A stretch of 64,000 bases of DNA. It comes from an uncultured Collinsella sp. (GTDB lineage Bacteria; Actinomycetota; Coriobacteriia; Coriobacteriales; Coriobacteriaceae). The position numbers were made by a program, and so were the translations under genes. The DNA lies in contig UQZU01000002.1 in assembly GCA_900545665.1 (NCBI GenBank), positions 50,616 through 114,615 on the forward strand. Reading direction: 5' to 3'. The notes beneath the pieces are model-generated. The model ran no database searches, was not told the origin of the DNA, and was given only the letters and a program-made list of their open reading frames with translations. Positions 44,501-53,347 of this stretch are shown in pieces; position 1 is the stretch's first letter; every line of letters begins with the position of its first letter.

Positions 44501-45007
44501 TTCGAGATCGTCAAGGCCAAGGCCGAGCTTGCCAGCGATGAGGCACTCAAGGCCGATCTTGAGGCTGTCGACCACAAGGCATCCCTTGCCGCGGGCACGA
44601 CGGGCAACGAGAAGCTGGTCAAGCTGAACGCTGCCTACGCTCGCTATAAGGCTGCCGTCGATGCCGCCGCTGGTCTCAAGGCTGCCCTGAGCGATGCCGA
44701 TGCCAAGCTGTCCGATGCCAACGACGCCTATGCCGCCGCGCTGGCTGAGCTTGGCGATGCCAAGGATGCCCTGGCTGCCGCGCAGGCCGAGTACGACAAG
44801 TATCATCCCAAGGCTGAGCCGCAGGCCAAGCCTCAGGTTGCACAGGCTGCTGCAAAGGCTCCTGTCGCCAAGAAGAAGGCCACGTCGGCCGCGCTCGCCC
44901 AGACTGGCGATGACTCCGCTCTTGCGGGCGAGGTGTTCGTCATCGGCGGTATCACCCTCGTGGCCGCTGGTGTGACGCTGAGCGATCGTCGTCGCAAGCA
45001 GATGTAG
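41552..45007 (+). CDS. Large coiled-coil surface protein with embedded CAP domain and LAXTG sorting signal
   Basis: The 1151-residue protein starts with a signal-like segment (VATVLTAGLIAQPLMSPLAA, about 27-46). Residues 80-450 and 705-1095 are long Ala/Lys/Asp/Glu heptad coiled coils. Between, about 470-700 form a CAP/SCP-like domain with LTYMNAVNGIRRANGL, SYNENLAG and GHYENF. The C terminus has LAQTGDD, a hydrophobic stretch and RRRKQM, the layout of a sortase substrate with an LAXTG motif, typical of class E sortases of actinobacteria. It is likely displayed on the cell wall, holding the CAP domain on a rod. A role in adhesion or host interaction is inference. Confidence 0.85.
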   Translation: MANYIPQHFEPRAKAVNVKGVANRAVATVLTAGLIAQPLMSPLAAIAAPTADNGDATKGDSAIENTVATGNQAVVKTAAQLAEESAKQLKDAQAAYDAAQKKADAAGQSQKQAQQQKNQASQAVTDNAAEQNEAEAAALQEKIDELKAAVDKAEQQQKKLGDLNDQLDQANKSVEDKTQALKDAKAKQDEAKKALDDAQAKLEAMGMDEYEAAKKAVEDAQAKLNAANADVKTAEGELDAAKTAADNAEQAKSDAEFALTTARAKKQETANALAAATTACGNAQDKLNDAQKALDAAISGTGIDLKALEAAKKAAAGELKGAQTELDAAKAADATAQTNLQAAQTDTSAAQEKVNAANAAVSSAQTAYDEANGKLGDLTSKYNTAKAAYEQAQQTEADKKTEYDRLAEVAKQKKSALENATSDYNKANDEYNTASANVKALEQQISELKANMTVDTDAVKAGLLGFMNHIASSTSFTAAQRANASDAAKLLDGSASKAAWYDDYVNLDASDADNAFSLVNLQNTLTYMNAVNGIRRANGLSDMKVSIVSMAQSALDVCYSSNVWDHAGNSGEGFYMSYNENLAGRAGAYKGSDNPKDWEISFDNGDKYGDDWPFIGWYTAEKRDYDRGDYSNTGHYENFIDSGANSFGFAVGYGKDGNRSTPEDDGAPSPVSIYQGNWAEGDFTVDEFKNLVNTYVDSVYHAGGTAAQKAQLAQLQDQLAAARKARDVKNDALGSAESSLDAAKSAANEANGNVAAAKSDYEAAQEATAIAKAAYGAADVNLKNVDIETPRANLNAAKDEATVAQAALDDANSKLTECQTNASKASARKAKAQGDYDTAKTKSDKANEAYDNATASVKDLAAKRDAAQADLANKQGSLDDAKKADDTAQAGVDKAQAADMHAATALSDAKQAVAAKTQAVSDAQAKAKAAEGELATANKAFERFAGTQKAVDDAKAAYDAAVAGVADAQKQLEAANEAVVDANFEIVKAKAELASDEALKADLEAVDHKASLAAGTTGNEKLVKLNAAYARYKAAVDAAAGLKAALSDADAKLSDANDAYAAALAELGDAKDALAAAQAEYDKYHPKAEPQAKPQVAQAAAKAPVAKKKATSAALAQTGDDSALAGEVFVIGGITLVAAGVTLSDRRRKQM

Positions 45008-45074
45008 CGTTTCGAGCGTAGATTCTGCAACGAACTTCGGTTCATAGCAGGAACGCTTCGATAGCTTAACCGAT

Positions 45075-45119
45075 AAGGCCGGCGCGCTGTTAAACGCAGC
45101 GCGCCGGCCTTTCTTTGTT
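45075..45119 (+). terminator. Terminator of the surface protein gene
   Basis: AAGGCCGGCGCGCTG pairs perfectly with CAGCGCGCCGGCCTT around 7 bases, followed by TCTTTGTTT. Confidence 0.88.
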
Positions 45120-45126
45120 TCGATAT

Positions 45127-45167
45127 CAAAAAGCCCGGTCAGCAGCCGTGAAAGCTACCGGCCGGGC
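45127..45167 (-). terminator. Terminator of the OPT transporter gene
   Basis: On the - strand GCCCGGCCGGTAGC pairs imperfectly with GCTGCTGACCGGGC, then TTTTTGA. Confidence 0.75.
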
Positions 45168-45208
45168 AAGCCGTAGGCAATATGGTTGCTGTCGAGTAGC
45201 TGCTCAGC

Positions 45209-46912
45209 TTAGCCCAGCAGGCTTAAGCCAACAGAGACAAACGCCAGGATAACGCCGACAATAGACTCGCCACCGAGCAGGCCGCTGGCGACAACCAGGC
45301 CCTGCTCCTGGAAGGCGGCGTCCTTGGCGGCCTTTTCCTCGTCCGAAAGACCGGCCTCGGCGTCGCGGTGAGCGGCCCACTTGTCGTAGGCGAGCTTAAC
45401 GCAGGAGCCCAGGAAAGCCGTGAGCGACATGTAGAACGGCAGGTACACGCCCAGGCCGATCATCATGGCCGGAATGCCGAGCCAGTACATGACGATGCCG
45501 GCGATAAAGCCGCCCGCAAACCACGGCACGCTCGGGATGCCCGAGACCATGGTGGCGACGACGCTTGCCTGCGCGGCCACAAAGCTCTTGTCGGGTCCAA
45601 AGGCGTCCGGACCATAGGCGGTTACGAGCGCGACCATGACGGCGGCAGCGACCAGGGCGCCCACGATGCCGCCGATGGCCTGGCCGACCCACTGTGCACG
45701 CGGGTTGGTGCCCAGCACGGCGCCGGCCTTAAAGTCGTTCATGACGTCGCCCGCAAGGCCGCACGCTACGGCCACGATGCCGGCGATAAAGAACAGTTTA
45801 ACCTGCGCGAGCTGCGCGAAGGCAGCCACGATGAGCATAACTATGAGGCCAAAGATCTCCATGGGGTCGATGCCCGTCTGGCCGCAGCTCTGTGCGCTCA
45901 TGATGGTGGTGACAAAGGTGAACAGCGTCACGATGACGGCCGGGACGGGACCAAGGTCGAGCGCGATGGCGACGATCACGGCGATGGCGGCAGCGCTCAG
46001 GCCGATGATGCCGGCGTCGAGTTTAAGGGAGCCCGAGATGAGCGACTGCTCGTCGGTGTCGGTGGAGCTGTCGGCGGCAAGACCGCGGACGATACCGGCG
46101 ACCTGCGGCAGGATGTCCTTGAGGACGACGGCGACGCCAAAGCCCATCATGAGGCCCATGCCCAGGGACTTGACGATGCCTTGCGCAGTCATAACGTCGA
46201 ACAGACCGGCAGCGGTGCCGCCCACGATGATGCCAAAGTTGCCCAACAGGGCGCCGGCAAACCAGAAAGCGACCGGGGCGAAGCCCACGAGGAAGCCGAT
46301 GGACAGCAGCATGGGCGAGTTGTAGATGGCAAAGGTCACGCCGGGGATGTTGAGCGTGCACAGCATGCTGGGCACCACGCCCAGGGCGTCGCGCAGCACG
46401 CTGTAGATGCCTGCGATGGCCATGGAGCCAAAGAGCTGCTTACCGGTCTTGCCGCCGGCCTCGGTGGCGCGTAGGGTCTGAGCTGCGGCGTTGCCGGTGG
46501 GGAACTCCAGCGCGGCGTCCACGATAAAGTGACGGTGGATGAGCGCGGTGGCCAGCAGGCCCAGGATGGTGCCGGCGAGCGCCACGATAAACATGTCGAG
46601 CCAGCTGATCTGGTCGGCATAGCCCAGCATCCAGGCGCCCGGGATGGTAAACGCCAGGCCGCCGGCGACCATGGCGCCCGCGGACATGATGGTGTGGGTG
46701 ACGTTGGCCTCGTTGAGGCTGGCGTTGCCCATGAGCTTCAGGAAGAACAGCGAGATGACGGCAGCGAAAATGATTGGCCAGGGGAGGGCGCCCATCTTGA
46801 GGGCCGTGTAGGCCGAGCTTGCCGTGATGATCACGCAGCCAAGGACGCCGATGACGACACCGCGCAGCGTGAGTTGCCCGCGCATCGAGGCGCGGTTCGA
46901 GGGATTGCTCAT
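45209..46912 (-). CDS. OPT family transporter
   Basis: A 567-residue membrane protein with about fourteen helices of the oligopeptide transporter (OPT/YSL-like) family. Early helices carry ASSAYTALKMGALPWPIIFA and SLNEANVTHTIMSAGAMVAG; EFPTGNAAAQTLRA is the conserved cytoplasmic motif of prokaryotic OPTs. Members import peptides, metal-chelates or other amides by proton coupling; the substrate cannot be told. Monocistronic with its own terminator. Confidence 0.9.
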   Translation of the reverse strand: MSNPSNRASMRGQLTLRGVVIGVLGCVIITASSAYTALKMGALPWPIIFAAVISLFFLKLMGNASLNEANVTHTIMSAGAMVAGGLAFTIPGAWMLGYADQISWLDMFIVALAGTILGLLATALIHRHFIVDAALEFPTGNAAAQTLRATEAGGKTGKQLFGSMAIAGIYSVLRDALGVVPSMLCTLNIPGVTFAIYNSPMLLSIGFLVGFAPVAFWFAGALLGNFGIIVGGTAAGLFDVMTAQGIVKSLGMGLMMGFGVAVVLKDILPQVAGIVRGLAADSSTDTDEQSLISGSLKLDAGIIGLSAAAIAVIVAIALDLGPVPAVIVTLFTFVTTIMSAQSCGQTGIDPMEIFGLIVMLIVAAFAQLAQVKLFFIAGIVAVACGLAGDVMNDFKAGAVLGTNPRAQWVGQAIGGIVGALVAAAVMVALVTAYGPDAFGPDKSFVAAQASVVATMVSGIPSVPWFAGGFIAGIVMYWLGIPAMMIGLGVYLPFYMSLTAFLGSCVKLAYDKWAAHRDAEAGLSDEEKAAKDAAFQEQGLVVASGLLGGESIVGVILAFVSVGLSLLG

Positions 46913-47104
46913 ATTGAACTCCTTTGCGTATATCCGCTTCCCCCGGGAGCGCCGCTACGGATGCGGCGCGGGAAGTCGGGTTACCAAAGGCCGTCGCGTG
47001 AGCTCGCAAACGACCGCGCATCAGTATAGCCGCAACCTAGTCATTTTGGGATGACTGGTTTAGGTAGGCGATATACTGCTGGGCAGACGAAAGGAGCGCC
47101 GACG

Positions 47105-47956
47105 ATGCTTAATGGGTGCGCATATATATTGACGGTCGACGTGGGCAACACGTTCATTCGCTTTGGCCTGTTTGCCGAGGATTCTGCCGCGGCGCAGGAA
47201 TGCCCGCTTGCGACGTGCGAGATCACGACGCCGTCGAGCATCACAGCAGACGAGGCGCGCATGAGGCTCGCGCAGGTCATGGCCGCGCTGGCGGCCGATG
47301 CGGGCATGCTCGGCGCGCTCGTGCCCACGGCGGCCGTGCTGAGCTGCGTGGTGCCGGCGCTCGAGCGCCCGTGGAAGGTGGCGCTTTCCCGTACCTGCAC
47401 GGGACGCGTGCTCACGGTGGGACCGGGACTTAAGACTGGCATGCCCGTCCACTACGACGACCCGGCCGAGATCGGCCCCGACCGCATCGCCGATGCCGTG
47501 GCGGCCCGTGCCGTCTACGGCTCGCCGTGCATCGTGATCGACCTGGGCACGACGACCAATATCGAGGTGATCGACGCGCACGGCACCTTTGTCGGCGGCG
47601 TCATCGCGCCCGGTCTGGCGCTCGGCGCCCGCTCGCTTTCGGCGGCAGCAGCGCGCCTGCCTCAGGTTGAGCCCTCGGCGCCGACACACGTCATCGGCCG
47701 CAACACGCGCGAGGCCATGCGCTCGGGCGTGGTTCTGGGCGAGGTGGCCCGCATCGACGGCATGCTCGACATGGTGCTTGCCGAGATGCGCGCGACCAAG
47801 GCCGCGGGGGAGGGTGATGTGCCCATCGTCATTACCGGCGACGATGCCGAGGCACTTGCGGCGCTGGTCGGCCATAGCCTGACGGTCGATGACGCGTTGA
47901 CGCTGCGGGGTCTCGCCGAGCTCTACCACATCAACCAAAAGCCCCGCCGCGCGTAG
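47105..47956 (+). CDS. coaX: Type III pantothenate kinase
   Basis: The first enzyme of coenzyme A synthesis, 283 residues. ASKHA-fold motifs: LTVDVGNTFIRFGLF (phosphate 1), IGPDRIADAVAA (pantothenate site), VIDLGTTTNIEVID (phosphate 2) and GGVIAPGL. GAAAGGAGCGCC precedes ATG at 47105, so a longer reading from 47051 is rejected. Type III enzymes are not inhibited by CoA. Upstream of a dCMP deaminase; the two may share transcription. Confidence 0.95.
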   Translation: MLNGCAYILTVDVGNTFIRFGLFAEDSAAAQECPLATCEITTPSSITADEARMRLAQVMAALAADAGMLGALVPTAAVLSCVVPALERPWKVALSRTCTGRVLTVGPGLKTGMPVHYDDPAEIGPDRIADAVAARAVYGSPCIVIDLGTTTNIEVIDAHGTFVGGVIAPGLALGARSLSAAAARLPQVEPSAPTHVIGRNTREAMRSGVVLGEVARIDGMLDMVLAEMRATKAAGEGDVPIVITGDDAEALAALVGHSLTVDDALTLRGLAELYHINQKPRRA

Positions 47957-48039
47957 CGATGGGGGCGGTGAGACAAAAACGTCTCCACCTTCCACCTGCT
48001 ACAATGGGTCAAACTATTGCGATTTCGGAGGTGTCTGCC

Positions 48040-48564
48040 ATGTCGGACGATCTTCATCAAACCGCGTCGGGCAAGCGCCGCGACGTTATTAGCTGGGATG
48101 AGTTCTTTATGAGCGTGGCCATCGCCGCGCAGCGCCGCAGCAAGGACCCCAACACGCAGGTGGGCGCGTGCATCGCCAACACCAACCACCGCATCCTTTC
48201 GGTGGGCTACAACGGTACGCCCTCGGCGCTCAACGACGACTTTTTCCCGTGGGGCACGAGCGACGACCCGTTGCAGGATAAGCACAACTACGTGGTGCAT
48301 GCCGAGGCAAACGCCGTGCTCAATTACCGTGGCTCGCTCAAGGATCTCGAGGGTTCCACGGTCTACGTCACGCTGTTCCCGTGCCACGACTGCGCCAAGA
48401 TCCTGGCGCAGGTGGGCGTGGGCGAGGTCGTCTACCTGGACAACAAGTATGCCGATACCGACGACGGCCGTATCAGCCGTCGCATCCTCGACTCCTGCGG
48501 CATCAGCTACCGCCAGGTCATCGTCGATGTCCAGATTGGTACCGGGGGACAGGCTCAGCGGTAG
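48040..48564 (+). CDS. Deoxycytidylate deaminase family protein
   Basis: A 174-residue zinc deaminase that would convert dCMP to dUMP for thymidylate synthesis. The zinc site is VHAEANAVLN (His, catalytic Glu) and FPCHDCAK (two Cys); DPNTQVGACI is typical of dCMP/ComEB enzymes. GGAGGTG precedes the ATG at 48040; an upstream reading to 47959 is not supported. Function in competence (ComE operon protein 2) is possible by homology, but no com genes are adjacent. Confidence 0.92.
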   Translation: MSDDLHQTASGKRRDVISWDEFFMSVAIAAQRRSKDPNTQVGACIANTNHRILSVGYNGTPSALNDDFFPWGTSDDPLQDKHNYVVHAEANAVLNYRGSLKDLEGSTVYVTLFPCHDCAKILAQVGVGEVVYLDNKYADTDDGRISRRILDSCGISYRQVIVDVQIGTGGQAQR

Positions 48565-48735
48565 CGCGTGCCAACGCTGGCTGGCGGCAAAACTGCCAAC
48601 AAGAGACCCGTCCCAAATTGACTGCTCGTGAAAGTCGTGTCCGCACGCATGGCTGGCGCCTAAGCGGGTACATGGCTGTAGTAACATAGCCCCTGTCCGC
48701 GGGCGTGCCCGCGTTATTGTGAGAAAGGAGCCCCT

Positions 48736-49014
48736 GTGGCTGTTAACGAAGAGCTGCTTAAGAAGGTTCTTGAAGAGATCCGCCCCAACCTGCAGGCCGA
48801 TGGCGGCGATATGGAGTATGTGGGCGTCGACGACGAGGGTGTCGTCAAGCTGGAACTGCAGGGCGCCTGCGCCGGCTGCCCCATGAGCTCGCTAACCCTT
48901 TCCATGGGTATCGAGCGCATCCTGAAGGAGCATGTGCCCGGCGTTACCCGCGTTGAGCAGGTCAATGCTTCCGGCGAGGCCGAGGACCTGTACGACGAGT
49001 ACGCGCCGTTCTAA
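48736..49014 (+). CDS. NifU-type iron-sulfur scaffold/carrier protein
   Basis: A 92-residue GTG-start protein consisting of a single NifU C-terminal domain. LQADGGDMEYVGV and LQGACAGCPMSSLTLSMGIE contain the CxxC motif that binds a 4Fe-4S cluster between two subunits. It would hand clusters to apoproteins. GAAAGGAG precedes the start. It stands apart from suf genes here. Confidence 0.95.
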   Translation: MAVNEELLKKVLEEIRPNLQADGGDMEYVGVDDEGVVKLELQGACAGCPMSSLTLSMGIERILKEHVPGVTRVEQVNASGEAEDLYDEYAPF

Positions 49015-49123
49015 GATGCGAAAGCTGCGGACGGCACGCTCCGCATAGACGTTACGCCCAGATATGCGGCTGCGAGCGCAAGGCCCGCGGCCGCATTTGT
49101 ATGTAGGGAGCAGGGGGATCGAT

Positions 49124-49945
49124 ATGCTCAACGACCTCTACCATATGCTTGATCCCGTCGCGATCTCGGCGGGCCCCATCACCATCTACTGGTACGGTCT
49201 GGCCTATGTGGTCGGCGCTCTGCTCACGGCGATCGTTATGTACCGCACGCAGCGTCGTTGGGGCTTCGACATTACGATTGATGACCTGACGAGCGTCGTG
49301 GTCGGCGCGGTCTTTGGCCTCATCATCGGCGCGCGCCTGTTCTACGTCGTCTTTTACGGCGATGGCTACTATTGGACTCACCCGCTCGAGATCTTTGCCA
49401 CCAACGAGGGCGGCATGAGCTTCCACGGTGGCCTGGTGGGCGGCATCTTGGGCGGCATCATCGTGTGCCGCATGTACAAGCTTGATGCATGGACCGTCGC
49501 CGACCTTGCCGTGATCGGCGCCCCGCTGGCCCTGTGCCTGGGCCGTTGCGCCAACTTCGTGAACGGTGAGCTGTGGGGTAAGCCGACCGATCTGCCCTGG
49601 GGTGTGGTCTTTGGCGGCACCGCGGGCGATATGCCGCGTCATCCTTCCCAGCTCTATGAGGCATTCCTAGAGGGCATCGTGCTCTTCTGTTTTTTGCAGG
49701 TGCTCAGCCGCAAAAAGCCACTACTGCCCCAGGGTACGTTTATGGGCGTGTTCGTGATGGGGTACGGCATCGTCCGCTTTCTCGTTGAGTTCGTGCGCGT
49801 GCCCGATGCCCAGCTGGGTTATCTACTGGGAGACGTCATCACCATGGGTCAGCTGCTGAGTCTGCCGCTTGTGATCGCCGGCCTGGCGCTCATCATCTTC
49901 GCCCGACACCGCAATCGCCCCCAGCGCATCTACCTCGACGCCTAA
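49124..49945 (+). CDS. lgt: Prolipoprotein diacylglyceryl transferase
   Basis: An integral membrane enzyme that adds diacylglycerol to the lipobox Cys of exported prolipoproteins. It has 273 residues and seven helices. The signature GRCANFVNGELWG carries the essential Arg and Asn, and MSFHGGLVGG and RHPSQLYEA are also conserved. GGGGGA lies before ATG at 49124, preferred to 49064. It would process the binding lipoprotein of the amino acid importer. Confidence 0.95.
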   Translation: MLNDLYHMLDPVAISAGPITIYWYGLAYVVGALLTAIVMYRTQRRWGFDITIDDLTSVVVGAVFGLIIGARLFYVVFYGDGYYWTHPLEIFATNEGGMSFHGGLVGGILGGIIVCRMYKLDAWTVADLAVIGAPLALCLGRCANFVNGELWGKPTDLPWGVVFGGTAGDMPRHPSQLYEAFLEGIVLFCFLQVLSRKKPLLPQGTFMGVFVMGYGIVRFLVEFVRVPDAQLGYLLGDVITMGQLLSLPLVIAGLALIIFARHRNRPQRIYLDA

Positions 49946-49947
49946 CC

Positions 49948-49988
49948 AAGACCACCACAAAGGGGACAGGCACCTTTGTGGTGGTCTT
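49948..49988 (+). repeat. Dispersed palindrome with GGGACAGG core, copy E
   Basis: AAGACCACCACAAAGG (49948-49963) pairs perfectly with 49973-49988 around GGACAGGCA. It is the most symmetrical copy and lies just after the lgt stop. Confidence 0.85.
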
Positions 49989-50025
49989 GCCGAGTTTGAT
50001 AGGTTTCTAGAAAGGCTTTCGGACT

Positions 50026-52209
50026 GTGAAGGATCCCGACCTCTCCACAACGGCTGCGCGCGACGCTGCCCGCATCGTCTGGTTTAAGCGCTACCCCGCC
50101 AAGCAGACGCTCATCGCATTTTTGCTCGCGCTGTTGGCGACCACGGCGTTTTCCATCGATCCCGCCCCGGTGTCGAGCAACGCAGTCTTGGCGATTGACC
50201 CCAAAGCCTCGGGCATGCTGTACGTGTGCTACGAGGTGCTCCTCTCGTTTGCCGGCCATACCGACGCGGTCATGCTGCTTGCGCTTGCCTGCCTGCTCAC
50301 CTTGCCGTTTCGCTACGTGTTCTTTGGCCGTGGCGACACCTGGCGTCCATCGATCATTCTGCCGTCGCTGTTCTTCGCCATCTGCATGGTGTTCGGCCGC
50401 AGCTACGACCTCACCGACTCGGCCGAGATTGTCCTTGGCGACAAAGCTCGCATCATCTGCGCCTGGATAGGCGGTGCGGGCTGGATGCTCTTGGCGGTCG
50501 TTGCCTTCTACCTCGCCTTTGAGTGTCTAGATTGGCTGAGCTCTCGGCGCATTCCGTTTTCCGAAGCGCACTTTGGCCGCGTATGGCGTGTGGCTCACGC
50601 CGTGCTCTCGGTCCATCCCTTTGCCGGGCCCTTCCTGGTGCTTATGATCGCCTGGGCGCCCACGCTCATCGCTTCGCTGCCTGGCCTTTTTATGGGAGAT
50701 ACGGGCGCGCAGATTCGCCAGTGGTTCAACTATCCCAACGGCACGAGTGACTACCTGCGTCTGCTCAATCCCAATGTGTTGCTCAACGGACATCATCCCG
50801 TGGTGCACACGGCTATCATCGGTTCGTGCGTCCAGCTGGGGCTTTCACTGTTCAACAGCGCCAACGCGGGTCTTGCCATCTACACCTGCGCTCAGTTTGT
50901 CATTACGGCCGCCTGCATGGCCTATTCCATCTCGTCGCTGCGCAAGCTGGGCGTGAGCCTGCCGGTCCGCGGCGTGATCTTGCTGTTCTTTGTGTTTATG
51001 CCCATGTTCTCCAACTACGCGGCCCTGCTTACCAAAGATGTGCTGTTTGCCGACGCGTTTTTAGTGCTGTTGGTGCAGACCGTAAAGCTCGTGGCCTGCG
51101 GCCTGCCCCGTCGCGATGCCAATGCCGAGCGTGCGGGCGAACAGAGGCCCGTGCTCTTTGCGCGCCATGATTGGCTGCTGCTCGCTCTGGGCGCCATGGG
51201 TTCCACGTTTCTGCGCAACGGCGGCCTGGTGTTTCCCCTGGCGGCATGCGTAATCGCGGCGGCGTTTTGCGCATGGGACGCGCATGTGGCTCATCGTGCA
51301 GCCAAGCAGGCCGGTGCTGCGCCTTCGGGCGCCACCCCGCGTTTCCGCTGGGTGGGAGTTCTTGCGGTGCTTGCACTCTGCCTTGCCTCTAATATGTACT
51401 TCACCAAGGTCTTTATGCCGGCACACGACATCACGCCTGGTTCCAAGCGTGAAATCCTCTCGATTCCGTTCCAGCAGACGGCTCGTTTCGTCCAAAAGCA
51501 CGACGGCCTCAACTCGGGCGTCAACCCCACGGTTAAGGAGGACGGCACCATCGTGGAGGCTCCTTGCGACGGCTTGGTGACCGACGAAGAGCGTGCCGTG
51601 ATCGACCGTGTGCTCAAGTACGAGAATCTGGGCCGCCGTTACAACCCGGATAAGTCGGACGCCGTCAAAAATTGCTTTAACGAGTACGCCTCGCAGGAGG
51701 ACATCAAGGCTTATTTTGAGGTGTGGGCCCAGATGTTCAAAAAGGATCCCGAGTGCTATATCTCGGCGCTCATCAATAACTACTACGGCTACTTTTATCC
51801 GAGTGCCCGTGATGCGTGGGTCTACAGCACGGCGCGCAGTGCCGAGATCATGGCGAAGCCCGATAACCTCAAGTACTTTGACTTCCATCCGGTCGATAGC
51901 AAGGTCGTGCGCTGGTGCGACCACCTGATCAACCTGTATCGCGTGGCAGTACAACGCATCCCGTTTATCTCGCTCGCCATGAGCTCGGCCACCTATGTGT
52001 GGATCATGATCGCCGTGGTGGTCTACCTGCTGCGTCGTCATTCATGGCGTGCGCTGGCGATCTGGGTGCCGCTGTTGGGCGTGCTCGCCGTGTGCCTGAT
52101 TGGCCCGTGCAACGGTTCGACTTACATGCGCTACCTGTATCCGGTCATCGCCTGCATGCCCTTCGCCATCGGCGCCACCATCACCCGCAGCGATCTCCTC
52201 TGGTCCTAA
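50026..52209 (+). CDS. Polytopic membrane protein, GT-C glycosyltransferase-like (DUF6020-like)
   Basis: A 727-residue GTG-start protein with about a dozen helices. A long outer loop after the first helices contains MGDTGAQIRQWFNYPN and LNPNVLLNGHHPVVHTAIIG, and another outer domain lies near 470-620. The plan, with acidic residues in the first large loop, resembles the GT-C fold and the uncharacterised DUF6020 family, whose members are suspected of using lipid-linked sugars. No glycan genes are adjacent, so the role is open. Confidence 0.7.
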   Translation: MKDPDLSTTAARDAARIVWFKRYPAKQTLIAFLLALLATTAFSIDPAPVSSNAVLAIDPKASGMLYVCYEVLLSFAGHTDAVMLLALACLLTLPFRYVFFGRGDTWRPSIILPSLFFAICMVFGRSYDLTDSAEIVLGDKARIICAWIGGAGWMLLAVVAFYLAFECLDWLSSRRIPFSEAHFGRVWRVAHAVLSVHPFAGPFLVLMIAWAPTLIASLPGLFMGDTGAQIRQWFNYPNGTSDYLRLLNPNVLLNGHHPVVHTAIIGSCVQLGLSLFNSANAGLAIYTCAQFVITAACMAYSISSLRKLGVSLPVRGVILLFFVFMPMFSNYAALLTKDVLFADAFLVLLVQTVKLVACGLPRRDANAERAGEQRPVLFARHDWLLLALGAMGSTFLRNGGLVFPLAACVIAAAFCAWDAHVAHRAAKQAGAAPSGATPRFRWVGVLAVLALCLASNMYFTKVFMPAHDITPGSKREILSIPFQQTARFVQKHDGLNSGVNPTVKEDGTIVEAPCDGLVTDEERAVIDRVLKYENLGRRYNPDKSDAVKNCFNEYASQEDIKAYFEVWAQMFKKDPECYISALINNYYGYFYPSARDAWVYSTARSAEIMAKPDNLKYFDFHPVDSKVVRWCDHLINLYRVAVQRIPFISLAMSSATYVWIMIAVVVYLLRRHSWRALAIWVPLLGVLAVCLIGPCNGSTYMRYLYPVIACMPFAIGATITRSDLLWS

Positions 52210-52213
52210 TTTG

Positions 52214-52240
52214 GTGCAAAGGGGACAGGTTACTTTGCAC
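52214..52240 (+). repeat. Dispersed palindrome with GGGACAGG core, copy F
   Basis: GTGCAAAG pairs perfectly with CTTTGCAC around GGGACAGGTTA. Confidence 0.8.
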
Positions 52241-52374
52241 TAAGGGGCTGCATCATCACGACGCCTTCATTTTGGGGTTTATCTCGCAGGCCAGTAGGTA
52301 TATCATAACGACGTTTGTTTATATTGCCCGAGCATCTGCGCTGGGCTTTAGGTCGAAACCGATAGGAGACACGT

Positions 52375-53181
52375 ATGTCCGGACACTCTAAGTGGGCCAC
52401 AACCAAGCATCGTAAGGGCGCGCAGGACGCCAAGCGTTCCGCCCTCTTCTCCAAGCTGAGCCGCAACATCACCGTTGCTGCCCGTCTCGGCGGCGACCCG
52501 CTGCCCGAGAACAACGCCAGCCTCGCCGCTGCCGTTGCTAAGGCCAAGGCTCAGTCCATGCCCAAGGACAAGATCAAGTCCGCTATCGACAAGGCCTTCG
52601 GTTCGGGTGCCGACGCCGCCGTCTACGAGAACATCGTGTACGAGGGCTACGGTCCCGCCGGTGTCGCCGTCTACGTTGACTGCCTGACCGACAACCGCAA
52701 CCGCACCGCCGCCGATGTCCGTTCCGCCTTCTCCCACGCTGGTGGCAACCTGGGCACCTCGGGCTCCGTCGCCTTCCAGTTTGAGCGCAAGGGCCAGATC
52801 GTCGTCGCCAAGGAGATCCTGGACGAGAACGCCAAGAAGGAGACCATGATCGCCAACGGTCCTGCCGGTGACGAGGATGAGTTCATGATGGCCATCGCCG
52901 AGGCCGGTGGCGAGGACTACGAGGACGCCGGCGAGGAGTGGATCGTCTGGACCGCTGCTAACGACGTCATGGCTGTCTCCAAGGCGCTCGAGGAGCAGGG
53001 CGTCCAGGTCAAGGGCTCCGAGACCACCATGGTCCCGACCACCCCGACCGAGGTCTCCGGCGCCGACGCCAAGAAGGTTCAGCGCCTCATCGACCGTCTT
53101 GAGGAGCTCGACGACGTCCAGGACGTCTACAGCACCATGGACATGACCGACGAGGTCATCGCTGCCCTCGAGGAGGAGTAG
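52375..53181 (+). CDS. yebC: YebC/PmpR (TACO1) family protein
   Basis: A 268-residue cytosolic protein. MSGHSKWATTKHRKGAQDAK is the family start; PKDKIKSAIDKAFG and YEGYGPAGVAVYVDCLTDNR are also diagnostic. YebC proteins are annotated as transcriptional regulators, but recent work ties the family to translation of proline-rich stretches on the ribosome. It is about 20 residues longer than usual, with an acidic insert near EDYEDAGEEW. No ruvC or ruvA neighbour is seen. Confidence 0.95.
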   Translation: MSGHSKWATTKHRKGAQDAKRSALFSKLSRNITVAARLGGDPLPENNASLAAAVAKAKAQSMPKDKIKSAIDKAFGSGADAAVYENIVYEGYGPAGVAVYVDCLTDNRNRTAADVRSAFSHAGGNLGTSGSVAFQFERKGQIVVAKEILDENAKKETMIANGPAGDEDEFMMAIAEAGGEDYEDAGEEWIVWTAANDVMAVSKALEEQGVQVKGSETTMVPTTPTEVSGADAKKVQRLIDRLEELDDVQDVYSTMDMTDEVIAALEEE

Positions 53182-53250
53182 CGCCCGCACGGGTTAAGCC
53201 GTGCATATCTGGGCATAATGAAGCGAGCATGCAAGCCTCGTGGAATAGAT

Positions 53251-53297
53251 GAGCCGGATCCGCGTGCGTAGAGCACCGGACCCGGCTCTTTTATAAT
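53251..53297 (+). terminator. Terminator of yebC, overlapping a possible promoter
   Basis: GAGCCGGATCCG pairs with CGGACCCGGCTC (one mismatch), then TTTT. The same T run leads into TATAAT (53292-53297), a candidate -10 box for amaP. Confidence 0.75.
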
Positions 53298-53347
53298 GAT
53301 GCGAACCGTTTTGCATTTCGAGAGCCGAGATTTGAAGGGAGCGCCAC

